A stretch of 64,000 nt of DNA, from the NCBI GenBank assembly GCA_030652805.1, contig JAUSPT010000054.1, positions 39,209 to 103,208 on the forward strand. The letters are read 5' to 3'. Both the position numbers and the translations under genes were made by a program. Under the pieces are notes generated by a model, which searched no databases, was not told where the DNA came from, and saw nothing but the letters and a program-made list of their open reading frames with translations. Of this stretch, positions 40,104 through 49,597 are shown in pieces (within the stretch, counting starts at the first letter, position 1; every line of letters begins with the position of its first letter). The DNA comes from a bacterium. GTDB taxonomy: Bacteria; JAHJDO01.

Positions 40104-41267
40104 ATGCAGAGTGTTGATGAATCAGTAAAAGATTTATTATCCGGTGAAGGCAGAGATATTCCTCTGTTTAAGGTTTTTATGCCTGAAAGCGTTATGGAGC
40201 CTTTACGTAAGGTCTTATTCAGCGGTTACATAGGCGAGGGGCCAATAGTGGAGGAATTTGAACACAAGCTTGCACCGTACTTTGATAATAATAATGTGTT
40301 AACATTGAATAACGGAACAGCAGCCTTGCAGTTGGCGCTCAGGCTGGCAAATGTAGGTTGCGGCGACGAAGTTATCTCAACCGCTATGACTTGTTCGGCA
40401 ACAAATGAACCAATAATGGCAATGGGGGCAAAAATTGTCTGGGCGGATATCAATCCATGGACTGGCGACATTGATCCTGAAGATGTTGCCAAAAAAATAA
40501 CTTCAAAAACAAAGGCCATTATGTGTGTTCATTGGGGCGGATATCCTTGTGATCTGGACGAATTAAACGCCATTGCTGCTGAACACGAAATAAAATTAAT
40601 TGAAGACGCCGCTCATGCTTTTGGTTCGACTTATCATGGAAAATTAATTGGCTCACAGTCTGATTTTGCGTGTTTTTCCTTCCAGGCAATTAAAGAGATG
40701 ACAACTATAGATGGAGGCGCATTGGTTTGCAAATCCAATGCTGATTGTCAACGAGGCAGATTGCTTAGGTGGTACGGCATTGACCGTAAAGCTAAACGCA
40801 ATGACCTTCGCTGTGAAGCGGATATTGTTGAATACGGATATAAATTCCATATGAATGATGTAACTGCAGTAATAGGTCTTGAGCAGCTCAAGTATGTGGA
40901 CAAAACTATAAAAAAACATCGCTCTAATGCCGCTCAATATGATAAAGCATTTAAAGACCTCAAGACCGTGCGATCTTTAAGATACAAGAACGACCGCTCT
41001 AGTGTTTTCTGGCTTTATACTATAAGGGTTAAAAATCTCCTAAGATTTATGGAACATATGAAAAAAGCGCGTATTACTGTTTCGCAGGTTCATGCGAGGA
41101 ATGATACTCACACTATGTTTAAAAATTTTAGAAGCAATTTGCCCGGAGTAGATGAATTTGTCTCTGAACAGGTTTCAATACCTGTGGGATGGTGGTTAAC
41201 AGACAAAGATTTGCAGTACATTATTAGTGCAGTCACAGAATACGATATAATTGCGAAAACAGAATGA
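40104..41267 (+). CDS. DegT/DnrJ/EryC1/StrS-family sugar aminotransferase
   Basis: 387 aa. The fold-type I PLP enzyme signature is clear: LTLNNGTAALQLALRLANVGCGDEV (about 66-90), IEDAAHAFGSTYHG and SDFACFSFQAIKEMTTIDGGAL with Lys197 as the likely PLP lysine. HMNDVTAVIGLEQL follows. Family members put an amino group on a keto sugar nucleotide. The 4-keto sugars made by the SDRs in this window are possible substrates. AGGGG precedes the ATG. It ends in a 4-nt overlap with the radical SAM gene. Confidence 0.9.
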   Translation: MQSVDESVKDLLSGEGRDIPLFKVFMPESVMEPLRKVLFSGYIGEGPIVEEFEHKLAPYFDNNNVLTLNNGTAALQLALRLANVGCGDEVISTAMTCSATNEPIMAMGAKIVWADINPWTGDIDPEDVAKKITSKTKAIMCVHWGGYPCDLDELNAIAAEHEIKLIEDAAHAFGSTYHGKLIGSQSDFACFSFQAIKEMTTIDGGALVCKSNADCQRGRLLRWYGIDRKAKRNDLRCEADIVEYGYKFHMNDVTAVIGLEQLKYVDKTIKKHRSNAAQYDKAFKDLKTVRSLRYKNDRSSVFWLYTIRVKNLLRFMEHMKKARITVSQVHARNDTHTMFKNFRSNLPGVDEFVSEQVSIPVGWWLTDKDLQYIISAVTEYDIIAKTE

Positions 41268-42649
41268 TGAAGGTTGCGTTAATCACTTTTGGTAATGAAG
41301 AGAGTTATGGACTGTTGTTTGTAGGTGGCGAATTATTGCGGTTCAAGCAGAAGATTCGATACTTTGACGCTGAGATGGAAGATATCGTAGCGCAGGTTGT
41401 TCTATGGCAGCCCGATTTTATCTTTTTTTCTCCAATGACAACGTTCTTCTCTTGGTCTTTGCGTATCAGCAAGGAAATAAAAAAGTCTATCCCTAAAGTT
41501 TTATCTGTTTTTGGAGGACATCATGCAACTTCATGTCCGGATATATCAAAATTGGATGGAGTAGATATAGTCGTAGTTGGCCCTGTAAGAGGGTCAATAG
41601 ACAAGATCCTAAAAAAGGAGCAGGGTATTATACAAACCATACCTACGACATCTGCAGATCTTCCTATGCCAGCCAGGAGAGAATATTACAGGGATATCCC
41701 GAGGATGGCCAAACGTTATCGCAAGGTAATGCTTTCAATGCTGGGTTGTCCATGGAATTGCTCCTATTGCAGCTCCTCTTCCAGCCATGTGCGAAGAATC
41801 TTTGGCCATGAGTCTCACAAACGCTATTTTCTTGGTAGAAGACCTATTAATGCTGTTATTGCAGAGGCTAAAGAGATTAAAAAATATAATACTGCTGAGA
41901 TCGAGTGGGTAGATGACGATATGTTCTGTGGAGCTGATGTTGAAACATGGATGCCTGAATTTGTTTCAATCTGGGAAAAGGAGATTGATCTTCCCATGTA
42001 TATTTCTACGACGTCACACTCTGCTTTGAAGATATCTGACAATGTTCTTGCCACGCTTAAGAAGATTGTCAATTGTATCGGCGTTGGAATACAGGCCATA
42101 CGTCCTGAGTCTCTTAAGTTATTCAACAGAACGTGGGATAATGAGCCCAAGATGAAAGCTGCATACGAAAGGATGAGGTCGTTTGGATATGCTGTCAATC
42201 TGCAATGCATTGTTGGGCTGCCTGTTGATGAGCCAGTCGAGGATGCATTGGACACCGTAAAGGCTATGCAAAGAATAGGCTCAGGCAGTATTTGCTCGTG
42301 TTATCCATTGATGATTTATCCCGGTACTGCGATGGAGAAGTATTGCAGAGAAAAGGGTTTTAGACTGAATGATGCGTGTAATGGAGACACAAACAGCGCT
42401 ATTCCTAATATTGCCTTTTCACCAAGAACAACGAAACGACTGAGGAATATTTGTAAGCTTGCAACACTGTTTGTGAAGTATAACATAAGCGAAAAATGGA
42501 TGCGGGCATTGATAGATATTGATTTTGACACTAAAACATCTAAGATGCTCTCTATGACGCGATACTTTGAATGCGTCAAAGACAGATTGAAAGAAAAAGG
42601 AGAGAAAATATTTAACGAAGTAATACACGATATGAATTTAAGATATTAA
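41264..42649 (+). CDS. B12-binding radical SAM protein
   Basis: 461 aa (ATG at 41264 or 41267). The N-terminal B12-type domain has SVFGGHHATSCPDISKLDGVDIVVVG, a GGxHxT motif often seen in this family. The radical SAM core begins LGCPWNCSYCSSS with Cys162, Cys166 and Cys169. IEWVDDDMFCGADVETW and IGVGIQAIRPESLKLFNRTWDNE follow, then CIVGLPVDE. The reaction is unknown. Its coupling to a sugar aminotransferase suggests amino-sugar tailoring (inference). Confidence 0.83.
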   Translation: MMKVALITFGNEESYGLLFVGGELLRFKQKIRYFDAEMEDIVAQVVLWQPDFIFFSPMTTFFSWSLRISKEIKKSIPKVLSVFGGHHATSCPDISKLDGVDIVVVGPVRGSIDKILKKEQGIIQTIPTTSADLPMPARREYYRDIPRMAKRYRKVMLSMLGCPWNCSYCSSSSSHVRRIFGHESHKRYFLGRRPINAVIAEAKEIKKYNTAEIEWVDDDMFCGADVETWMPEFVSIWEKEIDLPMYISTTSHSALKISDNVLATLKKIVNCIGVGIQAIRPESLKLFNRTWDNEPKMKAAYERMRSFGYAVNLQCIVGLPVDEPVEDALDTVKAMQRIGSGSICSCYPLMIYPGTAMEKYCREKGFRLNDACNGDTNSAIPNIAFSPRTTKRLRNICKLATLFVKYNISEKWMRALIDIDFDTKTSKMLSMTRYFECVKDRLKEKGEKIFNEVIHDMNLRY

Positions 42650-42671
42650 CGCATTAATGAGCTTTTTGTAG

Positions 42672-42687
42672 CTAAACTATTACAAAA
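42672..42687 (+). promoter_or_regulatory. Shared 16-bp motif CTAAACTATTACAAAA (copy 2)
   Basis: An exact copy of the 16-mer at 38683-38698. Here it is part of an inverted repeat, TTTTGTA (42664-42670) and TACAAAA (42681-42687), around GCTAAACTAT. It ends 16 nt before the ATG at 42704. Confidence 0.5.
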
Positions 42688-42703
42688 CAAGAAAGGGTTA
42701 TTT

Positions 42704-43351
42704 ATGTTAAAACGGTTGTTGTATGTGAAGCGTATGTTGACGGTAAGACCAAAAAAGTATAGAAATTTACTAAAGACTATATATAAAAAACGTTGTCAGA
42801 GCATTATGGAAATTGGTACGCATAACGGAATTCATTCAAGACATATGATAGAGACAGCAAATATCTTCCAGCCTATGAATAGAATCACATATTATGGCTT
42901 TGATTTATTTGAAGGTCTTACTGACGAAGATTTTCAGAAAGAGCTTGCAAAGAAACCGCCAACGTACGATGAAATAAGACAAAGATTAGAAAAAACAGGA
43001 GCAAATATTAATCTTTACATGGGATACACCAAGGACACTTTGCCAAAATTTTTAGAAGAGAGTAAAGACGAACAAATTGATTTTATTTTTATTGATGGAG
43101 GACATTCTATTGAAACCATCAGTTTAGATTGGAGTTACGTAAAGAAGATAATGTACCCGAATACTGTAGTGATTTTTGACGACTATTACTCTAACAAGGA
43201 AGCCAAAGACAGTGGATTTGGTTGTCAATCACTGATAAATAATCTGGATAGGGATGTATACGATATAGAAATTCTGGAGCCCATGGACCATTTTGGAGGA
43301 GATACGCCAAGAGACTGTAACATGGTCAAAGTTGAAGTCAAAAAAACCTAG
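42704..43351 (+). CDS. Class I SAM-dependent methyltransferase (Methyltransf_24/TylF-like)
   Basis: 215 aa. Motif I is SIMEIGTHNGIHSRHMIE (residues 33-50), then YYGFDLFEGLTD (acidic residue at strand 2). The metal-dependent type is suggested by DFIFIDGGHSIETISLDW and VIFDDYYSN, which place Asp residues as in TylF and related O-methyltransferases. AAAGGG is just before the ATG. The target may be a sugar hydroxyl. The next gene starts within its 3' end. Confidence 0.78.
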   Translation: MLKRLLYVKRMLTVRPKKYRNLLKTIYKKRCQSIMEIGTHNGIHSRHMIETANIFQPMNRITYYGFDLFEGLTDEDFQKELAKKPPTYDEIRQRLEKTGANINLYMGYTKDTLPKFLEESKDEQIDFIFIDGGHSIETISLDWSYVKKIMYPNTVVIFDDYYSNKEAKDSGFGCQSLINNLDRDVYDIEILEPMDHFGGDTPRDCNMVKVEVKKT

Positions 43352-44027
43352 AGTTATTGAGATTATTAAAATCCTAAAGAAAATAAATAGAGAGATATTT
43401 AGTTCTCTTCTTGAACAATATCCAAGTTTGGTAAAAAGGGAAGTCATTGGAAGTTGTCAAACTTTGCTTGATCTGGGTTGCGGAACAAAGTCGCCCATAG
43501 AAAAATTTTCTGATAAATTATATTATAGCGTAGGCATAGATATATTTGAACCGAGTCTCTTAAAGAGCAATAAATTAAAGATATATACAGAATATAGAAA
43601 AATGAATGTTTTGGAAATTGGGAATGTATACAAAGAAAACTCATTTGATTGTGTTCTCGCTTCTGAACTGATTGAACACTTAACAAAAGATGATGGTTTA
43701 AGATTAATCGCTATGATGGAGAAAATTGCGAAAAAAAAAGCGATAATATTTACGCCAAACGGTTATTTGCCGCAAGATAAATACGACGGAAACGAGTTTC
43801 AAATTCACCGCTCAGGCTGGTATCCATCAGAAATGGAAGATATGGGATATAGAGTAATTGGTATAAGAGGATGGAAATTATTGAGAGGGAAGCATGGAAG
43901 GATTAAGTGGTGGCCAAGGGAATTCTGGAGAAGGGTTTCTTTATTAACGCAGCCTGTAACTGAAAAATTTTCTAAGATAGCTTTCCAGATTTTATGTGTT
44001 AAAGATATAACAGAATCAGAAGGATAA
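43332..44027 (+). CDS. SAM-dependent methyltransferase
   Basis: About 231 aa from TTG at 43332; a TTG at 43293 is the longest form, and no ATG lies before motif I. Motif I is LLDLGCGTKSPIEKF, followed by SVGIDIFEPSL, NSFDCVLASELIEHLTKDDGLRLIAMME and KAIIFTPNGYLPQDKYDGNEFQIHRSGW. The FTPNG...QIHRSGW pattern is common to a subgroup in glycan clusters. Start choice is uncertain. It overlaps the previous methyltransferase. Confidence 0.72.
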   Translation: MKSKKPRVIEIIKILKKINREIFSSLLEQYPSLVKREVIGSCQTLLDLGCGTKSPIEKFSDKLYYSVGIDIFEPSLLKSNKLKIYTEYRKMNVLEIGNVYKENSFDCVLASELIEHLTKDDGLRLIAMMEKIAKKKAIIFTPNGYLPQDKYDGNEFQIHRSGWYPSEMEDMGYRVIGIRGWKLLRGKHGRIKWWPREFWRRVSLLTQPVTEKFSKIAFQILCVKDITESEG

Positions 44028-44042
44028 ATATAAAAAATTATT

Positions 44043-45416
44043 ATGAAAATCAAGTTCCTGTTTATAAACGCAATTGACTCTTCTAAAAAGGTTGAAACAA
44101 AATATCCTCCCTTAGGTATTGGGTATCTAATTAGTAGCCTGAGAACATATTTTGGCAGAGATGAGATTATATTTAAGGTAATATGCGATAACGTAGAAGA
44201 AGAGATGATAGATTTTAAACCAGATATCGTTGGAATTAGTTCAGTGAGCCAAAATTACAATAAAGCAATTACTTGTGCAAAAATCGCAAAAAAATATAAA
44301 CTGCCAGTGATTGTTGGAGGAGTGCATATTTCAATGATGCCTTCTTCATTGACTTCAAATATGGATGTTGGAGTTATAGGAGAAGGAGAGGTTACTATAT
44401 GTGGGTTATTGGAATCTTTTATCAAGGAAGGAAGGTTCCTCAGGACGAATCTGAAAAAGATTAAGGGAGTAATATATTGGAACGATGACAATACAATTGC
44501 TGCTTCAGCTGAACGAGAGTTAATCCCTTTTCTAGATAAACTTCCTCCTCCTGCACGGGATTTATTTGATATCCAGCCCAGAACATATATGTTCACTAGC
44601 AGAGGCTGTCCGTATCACTGCTCTTTTTGTGCATCCTCACTATTTTGGAATAAGGTTAGATTTTTTTCGGCTGAATATGTTGTAAATGAAATTGAGTATT
44701 TAATTAATGAATATAACGTTAAACACATCAATTTTTATGATGATATATTCTCAGTCGATGTAAAAAGAATAAAAAAGATAATAAGTATTTTTAGAGAAAG
44801 GGGTTATCTGGGTAAAGTGGATTTCAGTTGTGCAATCAGAGCCAATATGGTAAATGACGAGGTAATCCGATTATTAAAAGAGATGGGAGTAAGATCTATT
44901 AGCATGGGATTAGAATCGGGTTCTGATAAAATTCTTAAGTATCTTAAAAGAGATAGTATAGATGTTAGGAAAAATGAGAATGCCATCAGAATAATCAAGA
45001 AACACGGGATATCAGTATCTGGCAGTTTTATAATCGGGGCTCCTGAAGAGGATAAAGAAGATATTTTGAAAACACTAAAATTTATTTCAAAAAGCAAACT
45101 AGATGGATTTGATGTCTATGTTTTAACCCCTTTTCCTGGAACTTTGGTCTGGGACTACGCAATTTCTAAAGGTTTAGTTAACGAGAAAATGGATTGGGGG
45201 AAGTTAAATGTAAATTTTAGTGATAATTATAATTCTGCTGTAATCTTGTCAGAAAAATTGACAAGAAAGAAAATACACAAGTTGTTTTTGCAATTTAGAT
45301 ATGAGAAAAGGAAAATAGGAATGTATAAATTATTTAAAAAAGGGGTTAAAAACCCATTGAAGATTCCATGGTTCTTAACTAAAAAAATCAGTGCTGCCCT
45401 CAGAAATAGATTATGA
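44043..45416 (+). CDS. B12-binding radical SAM protein
   Basis: 457 aa. The B12-type domain covers about 18-135 (KYPPLGIGYLISSLR, VIVGGVHISMMP, GVIGEGEVTICGLL). The radical SAM core is SRGCPYHCSFCASS with Cys189, Cys193 and Cys196, then HINFYDDIFSVDVKRIK, ISMGLESGSDKIL and GSFIIGAPEE. This is the P-methylase/BchE-like architecture. The substrate is unknown. It ends in a 4-nt overlap with a GT4 gene. Confidence 0.86.
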   Translation: MKIKFLFINAIDSSKKVETKYPPLGIGYLISSLRTYFGRDEIIFKVICDNVEEEMIDFKPDIVGISSVSQNYNKAITCAKIAKKYKLPVIVGGVHISMMPSSLTSNMDVGVIGEGEVTICGLLESFIKEGRFLRTNLKKIKGVIYWNDDNTIAASAERELIPFLDKLPPPARDLFDIQPRTYMFTSRGCPYHCSFCASSLFWNKVRFFSAEYVVNEIEYLINEYNVKHINFYDDIFSVDVKRIKKIISIFRERGYLGKVDFSCAIRANMVNDEVIRLLKEMGVRSISMGLESGSDKILKYLKRDSIDVRKNENAIRIIKKHGISVSGSFIIGAPEEDKEDILKTLKFISKSKLDGFDVYVLTPFPGTLVWDYAISKGLVNEKMDWGKLNVNFSDNYNSAVILSEKLTRKKIHKLFLQFRYEKRKIGMYKLFKKGVKNPLKIPWFLTKKISAALRNRL

Positions 45417-46600
45417 AGATTGCCATAGTTACTCCTCACTTTTTTAATCCAAGTGGAATTGGAACGATGTGCAGTAATTTAGCATCAGAGTTGGTTAAGA
45501 AAGAGAACATGGTTGAGGTTTTTACTTTTGTTATTCCGGAAAGATATAGATTCAATGTACTGAGCAGTGGAGTAAAAGTATACGCAATAAGAAACATGTA
45601 TGCTGAAACTCTAAATCTCTCCCAGCAAAGGCATGAACTTAACCTAATAACCTGGATACAGACTAAATTGTATCGATTTTTAACTTTATTGAATATTTTT
45701 AAATCAATGATATCAAGATTACCTCTGTCAGACGTTATTCATATAAACGGATATACTGATTTGACAATTGTAGGCTTTCTTATTGGAAAGATCTTTAATA
45801 AACCTATTATTCTGTCTTTTCATGGAACAGATGTTTGGTACTATAAAAAAACATTTTTTGACCTTTTTAAGAGGATTGTCCTACATGTAAATAGGATTAC
45901 CTGCGTTAGTAAGTGCCTTCAGGATAAGTTATTAAACGATACAGGGGCTAGAAGTGATGTGATACCTCCTATGATCAGTGATTGTTTTCTATCTCAAAGA
46001 GGAAAACGCTCAAATTTTCTAAAGCAGGAGTTTAGTGCTGATAGAATACTGTTAAGTGTTAAAGGGCTAATACCAATATACGGACACGAACTTCTAATAA
46101 GAAGTTTACCAGATGTTCTTAAGAAATATCCTAATTTAAGATTAGTATTAACAGGAGAAGGTCCCTTACTTGAGAAATTAAAACGGCTTGTTGTGACATT
46201 ATGTATTAAAAACAATGTAGTGTTTGCAGGTTTTAAGAGTCATGAGAAGTTAGTGGATTTTTATGCGTCCTCGGACATTTATGTCTTATCATCAAAATTG
46301 GAGTCCAGGGCTAATGTGGTCTTGGAATCATTATTATGTGGAACGCCGGTTATTACAACCAATAATCCTGCTGGCATTGAGCTGGACAATCAATATCATG
46401 GAGATGTTACTCTTATACGTGAAGATACTTCTCAGGTGCTTGCAGATACTATACTAAAAATATTGGATGAGGATAGAAAAGTTAAAAAAAGCACAATTGC
46501 AAAGATTTCTAATGAACTGAACACACGGGTTGTTACGCAAAAATTTTATGATATTTACAGAAATGTCGCTGATATGGAGGCTAAAAAATATGGAACTTAA
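45413..46600 (+). CDS. GT4 glycosyltransferase
   Basis: 395 aa, GT-B fold. The start IAIVTPHFFNPSGIGTMCSNLASEL is classic for GT4 acceptors. HINGYTDLTIVGFLIGK and ILSFHGTDVWYYKK follow. The donor half has ILLSVKGLIPIYGHELLIRSL (about 217-237), LVLTGEGPLLEKL, VVFAGFKSHEKLVDFYASSDIYVLSSKLESRANVVLESLLCGTPVI. Its start overlaps the radical SAM stop. The GT39-like gene starts within its last codons. Confidence 0.88.
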   Translation: MKIAIVTPHFFNPSGIGTMCSNLASELVKKENMVEVFTFVIPERYRFNVLSSGVKVYAIRNMYAETLNLSQQRHELNLITWIQTKLYRFLTLLNIFKSMISRLPLSDVIHINGYTDLTIVGFLIGKIFNKPIILSFHGTDVWYYKKTFFDLFKRIVLHVNRITCVSKCLQDKLLNDTGARSDVIPPMISDCFLSQRGKRSNFLKQEFSADRILLSVKGLIPIYGHELLIRSLPDVLKKYPNLRLVLTGEGPLLEKLKRLVVTLCIKNNVVFAGFKSHEKLVDFYASSDIYVLSSKLESRANVVLESLLCGTPVITTNNPAGIELDNQYHGDVTLIREDTSQVLADTILKILDEDRKVKKSTIAKISNELNTRVVTQKFYDIYRNVADMEAKKYGT

Positions 46601-48599
46601 TAAAGTAGAACAAAAATATAATTCCGTAATCAATTCGTCTTTTTTGCTTATCGCGCTCTTTGCATTTCTATGGATAATCAGGTTGCTTGTATTGGGTTCA
46701 GATAGCCAATTAGACATAATTGGCTATATTCCAGCAGATATTGGATTTGATGCCCATAGTGCCAGAAACAAAGTTTTGTTTGGTAAATGGTTAATAGATG
46801 ATTTTAATGTAATTTTCGTTGTTCCTTTATATACATATTTTGTTTATTTATCGTTCAAATTTTTTGGGGTTGGTTTATGGCAGATTAATTTTGTCACTGC
46901 TGTTGGTGGTTGTCTGACATTAATATTTGTCTATCGCATTGCAAAAGAAATAACAAATGATAAAAAATTTGCTATTGTTGCAACATTTATTTACGGAGTA
47001 AATAACATAGTTGTGAGCTACAATAGAAAAGGTTCCACCGAAAGTTTAATGTTTCTTTTTATTTCAGGTTCATTATATTTTTGGTTAATTGGTAAACATA
47101 ACAGATTATATTACTTTATATCAGCCTTATGTTTGGTTTTTGGTTGGCTCTGTAAATCCTATGCACTTGCATATATCTTAGTGATAATTGGGTTTTTTAT
47201 ATATGAAGCGAAAATGAAGCTGATAAAAAATCCTATAAAAATTACGTTTTGGTTTACATCAGGATTAATACTTTCTTTTATAGCATATTTTCTTATTCTA
47301 GTTTTCCCTGACTACGAAAAATGGAAAGCAATGAATGGTGTTTGTTTTTCAGAAAATGTAGCTCATACACCCTGGCTGGCTATAGTGAATTTTATGCGCT
47401 TTACAATCAATCCAAGTACATTGATTACGGGTAACGTTACAATCCTAACGCCTCTTTTTATCTTTTGCGTAATAATTTATTTACTCAACAAAACCAATAA
47501 GAGACCTTCTTTTAAATTATCTTCTATTGAGCGATACTCGATAATATGGATTATATTGGGATGTCTTCCTTTTACAGTTACTAACTATATATCTACCAGG
47601 AGATTTCTTATATTGATTATACCCATTTCGATGTTATTGACATCTTTTTTGTTTAAAAACATAGACGATAAGCAATTTTTAGATCTAATAAAAAACGGTT
47701 TTATTTCCGTAAGTTCCAAAGTCAAAAAAACAATTATTATTTTCATAGCATCTTTAGCAATACTTCCTATAATAAGAGTTGTAGTTTTGAGGGTTATTAC
47801 ATTATTTAATTTAGTCTCTGAGAGTTCGGATAAACTCAATATGGCCATGCAAGGACGGCTGGATACTACAATAGTAGTTGTAAGTATTATCGGCATTTAC
47901 AGTTTTATTTCCATTATTGATAGAAAAAAGGAACATTCTAGAATTAAGTGGTATTTGTATTTAGTTTTATTTCCTGTAATAAGTGCATATTTAATGCCTT
48001 TTTTATCAAAAATAATTGGGCTTCTTTTATCTAGAATCAATATTGGAGAGTATCCAGGCGTTGGGCCGCAGACAACGGCAATTATGTCTGTAATAATTAT
48101 TGGAATAATATTAATATTCATTATCCCTAGAATTTATAGGATTGTTTCACAGAAGAATAAAAATCTAATAAAAACTGCTTTTTCAGTAGGGATTGTAATT
48201 TACCTGTTTTCTAATTTATTTATAGACGTAAAGCCGCTGATTAAGCCCACGTACAAACTCCAGAAAATATCCAGAGATTTAAACAGATATTTTGAGAAAG
48301 GAACACCTGTGTTGGGCCTTGAGGCTGATACTCTTTGTATGGAAACAAAAGCATTTAGCTTTTCTCCATGGGGTTGGAAGGAGGCAGATAAAAATATGAG
48401 AGGTATTCAGAAACTAAATGCTAATCTAATGGAACGTTTTAGACCCGAATACATGATAATGATGAATGCTGATACTAAGCATGATATATATCCACAATGC
48501 ACAAAAAAAATGAAATCATACAACCTGCTGAAAGTGAAAGAATATACATTAGACAATAATGTGATAGAGTTATTTAAGGTTTTGTACAATGCGAAATAA
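46590..48599 (+). CDS. GT39-like (GT-C) membrane glycosyltransferase
   Basis: About 669 aa. GGAGG at 46576-46580 is 9 nt before the ATG at 46590, so I prefer it to the longer frame. About 13 membrane helices. The first loop after helix 1 carries PADIGFDAHSARNKVLFG, the acidic motif position of GT39/ArnT-like enzymes; YNRKGSTESLMFLFISGSLYF is also typical. The C-terminal 110 residues are extracytoplasmic. It likely transfers a sugar from a polyprenyl phosphate on the outer face of the inner membrane. Confidence 0.82.
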   Translation: MELNKVEQKYNSVINSSFLLIALFAFLWIIRLLVLGSDSQLDIIGYIPADIGFDAHSARNKVLFGKWLIDDFNVIFVVPLYTYFVYLSFKFFGVGLWQINFVTAVGGCLTLIFVYRIAKEITNDKKFAIVATFIYGVNNIVVSYNRKGSTESLMFLFISGSLYFWLIGKHNRLYYFISALCLVFGWLCKSYALAYILVIIGFFIYEAKMKLIKNPIKITFWFTSGLILSFIAYFLILVFPDYEKWKAMNGVCFSENVAHTPWLAIVNFMRFTINPSTLITGNVTILTPLFIFCVIIYLLNKTNKRPSFKLSSIERYSIIWIILGCLPFTVTNYISTRRFLILIIPISMLLTSFLFKNIDDKQFLDLIKNGFISVSSKVKKTIIIFIASLAILPIIRVVVLRVITLFNLVSESSDKLNMAMQGRLDTTIVVVSIIGIYSFISIIDRKKEHSRIKWYLYLVLFPVISAYLMPFLSKIIGLLLSRINIGEYPGVGPQTTAIMSVIIIGIILIFIIPRIYRIVSQKNKNLIKTAFSVGIVIYLFSNLFIDVKPLIKPTYKLQKISRDLNRYFEKGTPVLGLEADTLCMETKAFSFSPWGWKEADKNMRGIQKLNANLMERFRPEYMIMMNADTKHDIYPQCTKKMKSYNLLKVKEYTLDNNVIELFKVLYNAK

Positions 48600-49536
48600 A
48601 TCTTTGTTCCTGATTATTGGTCAAATTGTTGCAGTTTTATTTTCTTCGACAAATGTTTTTGCAGTTAGTAAAGCCGAACTGTTTATAAAAGACCATCCTG
48701 TTAAATTTGGTTTTTCTACCTTTGTTCTACCCGTTTTTATTATTCTGCTTTATATTGGCCTTTCAAAAATAGACAAATTGATTGATATAATAATAAAGTT
48801 TGGGCAGAAGCAGCACGCTAAAGAGGAAGAAGATGAGTATGGGAAAATACCAAAAGGCTTAATTGAAGAAGAAGTTGCTTTATCTCTTTCTCCTGCTGAG
48901 CTTATATGGAGAAAGGAGGGCGGAGAATCAGAAACATACAAATTACGTCCAAACATAGAGTTCTGGATAGGAAGATCTGAAGATAATGAACTAATACTAG
49001 AAGATGAATTGGTATCCAAACTCCACGCAAAGATACGACCACAACATGAAGGCTATGTGTTATACGATATTCATTCCTATAATGGTACTAAGATTAAGGG
49101 TAAAAAAGTGCTTAAACATATATTGAAAAATAACGATGAAATAAACATAGGCAAGCAAATAATAAACTTTAGGCAAAAAATTGGCAAACCTAAGAACAAA
49201 GACGCACAACTAGGGGCTATAAAAAGTAAAGAGGTGCTTGTTAAGTATATTGTGTATGCTCCCGGACAACCTATGCTTGAAAAGCAGGCATATGCCAAAA
49301 ACATAAGTGAGTCTCACATTTGCATCAGAACAGATAAGTATGTGCCGGAAACAGGCACAACCATAGAAATGCAAATTCAATTTCCAAATGATGAGGTAAT
49401 TAATGAAATACTAGGGAATGTCCTATCATGCAGGCAAACATCGCTGAAAGATGAATACGAACTGGACATTGAATTTTCAGAATTGCTAGAAGAAAAACAG
49501 CAGATCATCAGTAATTATATAAAAAGCAGATCGTAG
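48589..49536 (+). CDS. FHA-domain protein with PilZ-like C-terminus and membrane anchor
   Basis: 315 aa. An N-terminal hydrophobic segment or signal (LFLIIGQIVAVLFSSTNVFA) and a second helix (FVLPVFIILLYIGLS) place it in the membrane with a cytoplasmic body. The FHA domain covers about 115-190: FWIGRSEDNELILEDELVSKLHAKI and LYDIHSYNGTKIKGKKV (phosphothreonine-binding residues GR, S and NG). The last 100 residues look like a PilZ domain (YAKNISESHICIRT, EMQIQFP). It could link c-di-GMP and Thr phosphorylation to surface glycan assembly. It ends the plus-strand run. Confidence 0.78.
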   Translation: MRNKSLFLIIGQIVAVLFSSTNVFAVSKAELFIKDHPVKFGFSTFVLPVFIILLYIGLSKIDKLIDIIIKFGQKQHAKEEEDEYGKIPKGLIEEEVALSLSPAELIWRKEGGESETYKLRPNIEFWIGRSEDNELILEDELVSKLHAKIRPQHEGYVLYDIHSYNGTKIKGKKVLKHILKNNDEINIGKQIINFRQKIGKPKNKDAQLGAIKSKEVLVKYIVYAPGQPMLEKQAYAKNISESHICIRTDKYVPETGTTIEMQIQFPNDEVINEILGNVLSCRQTSLKDEYELDIEFSELLEEKQQIISNYIKSRS

Positions 49537-49554
49537 AAAGTTAGACTATATACG

Positions 49555-49594
49555 TATGCCACAGCATAGAAAAGTTCTTCTGTGCTGTGGCATA
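49555..49594. terminator. Stem-loop between convergent genes
   Basis: 12-bp perfect arms TATGCCACAGCA (49555-49566) and TGCTGTGGCATA (49583-49594) lie between the stops of convergent genes at 49536 and 49598. It suits a bidirectional terminator, though long U-tracts are absent on both sides. Confidence 0.55.
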
Positions 49595-49597
49595 AAA

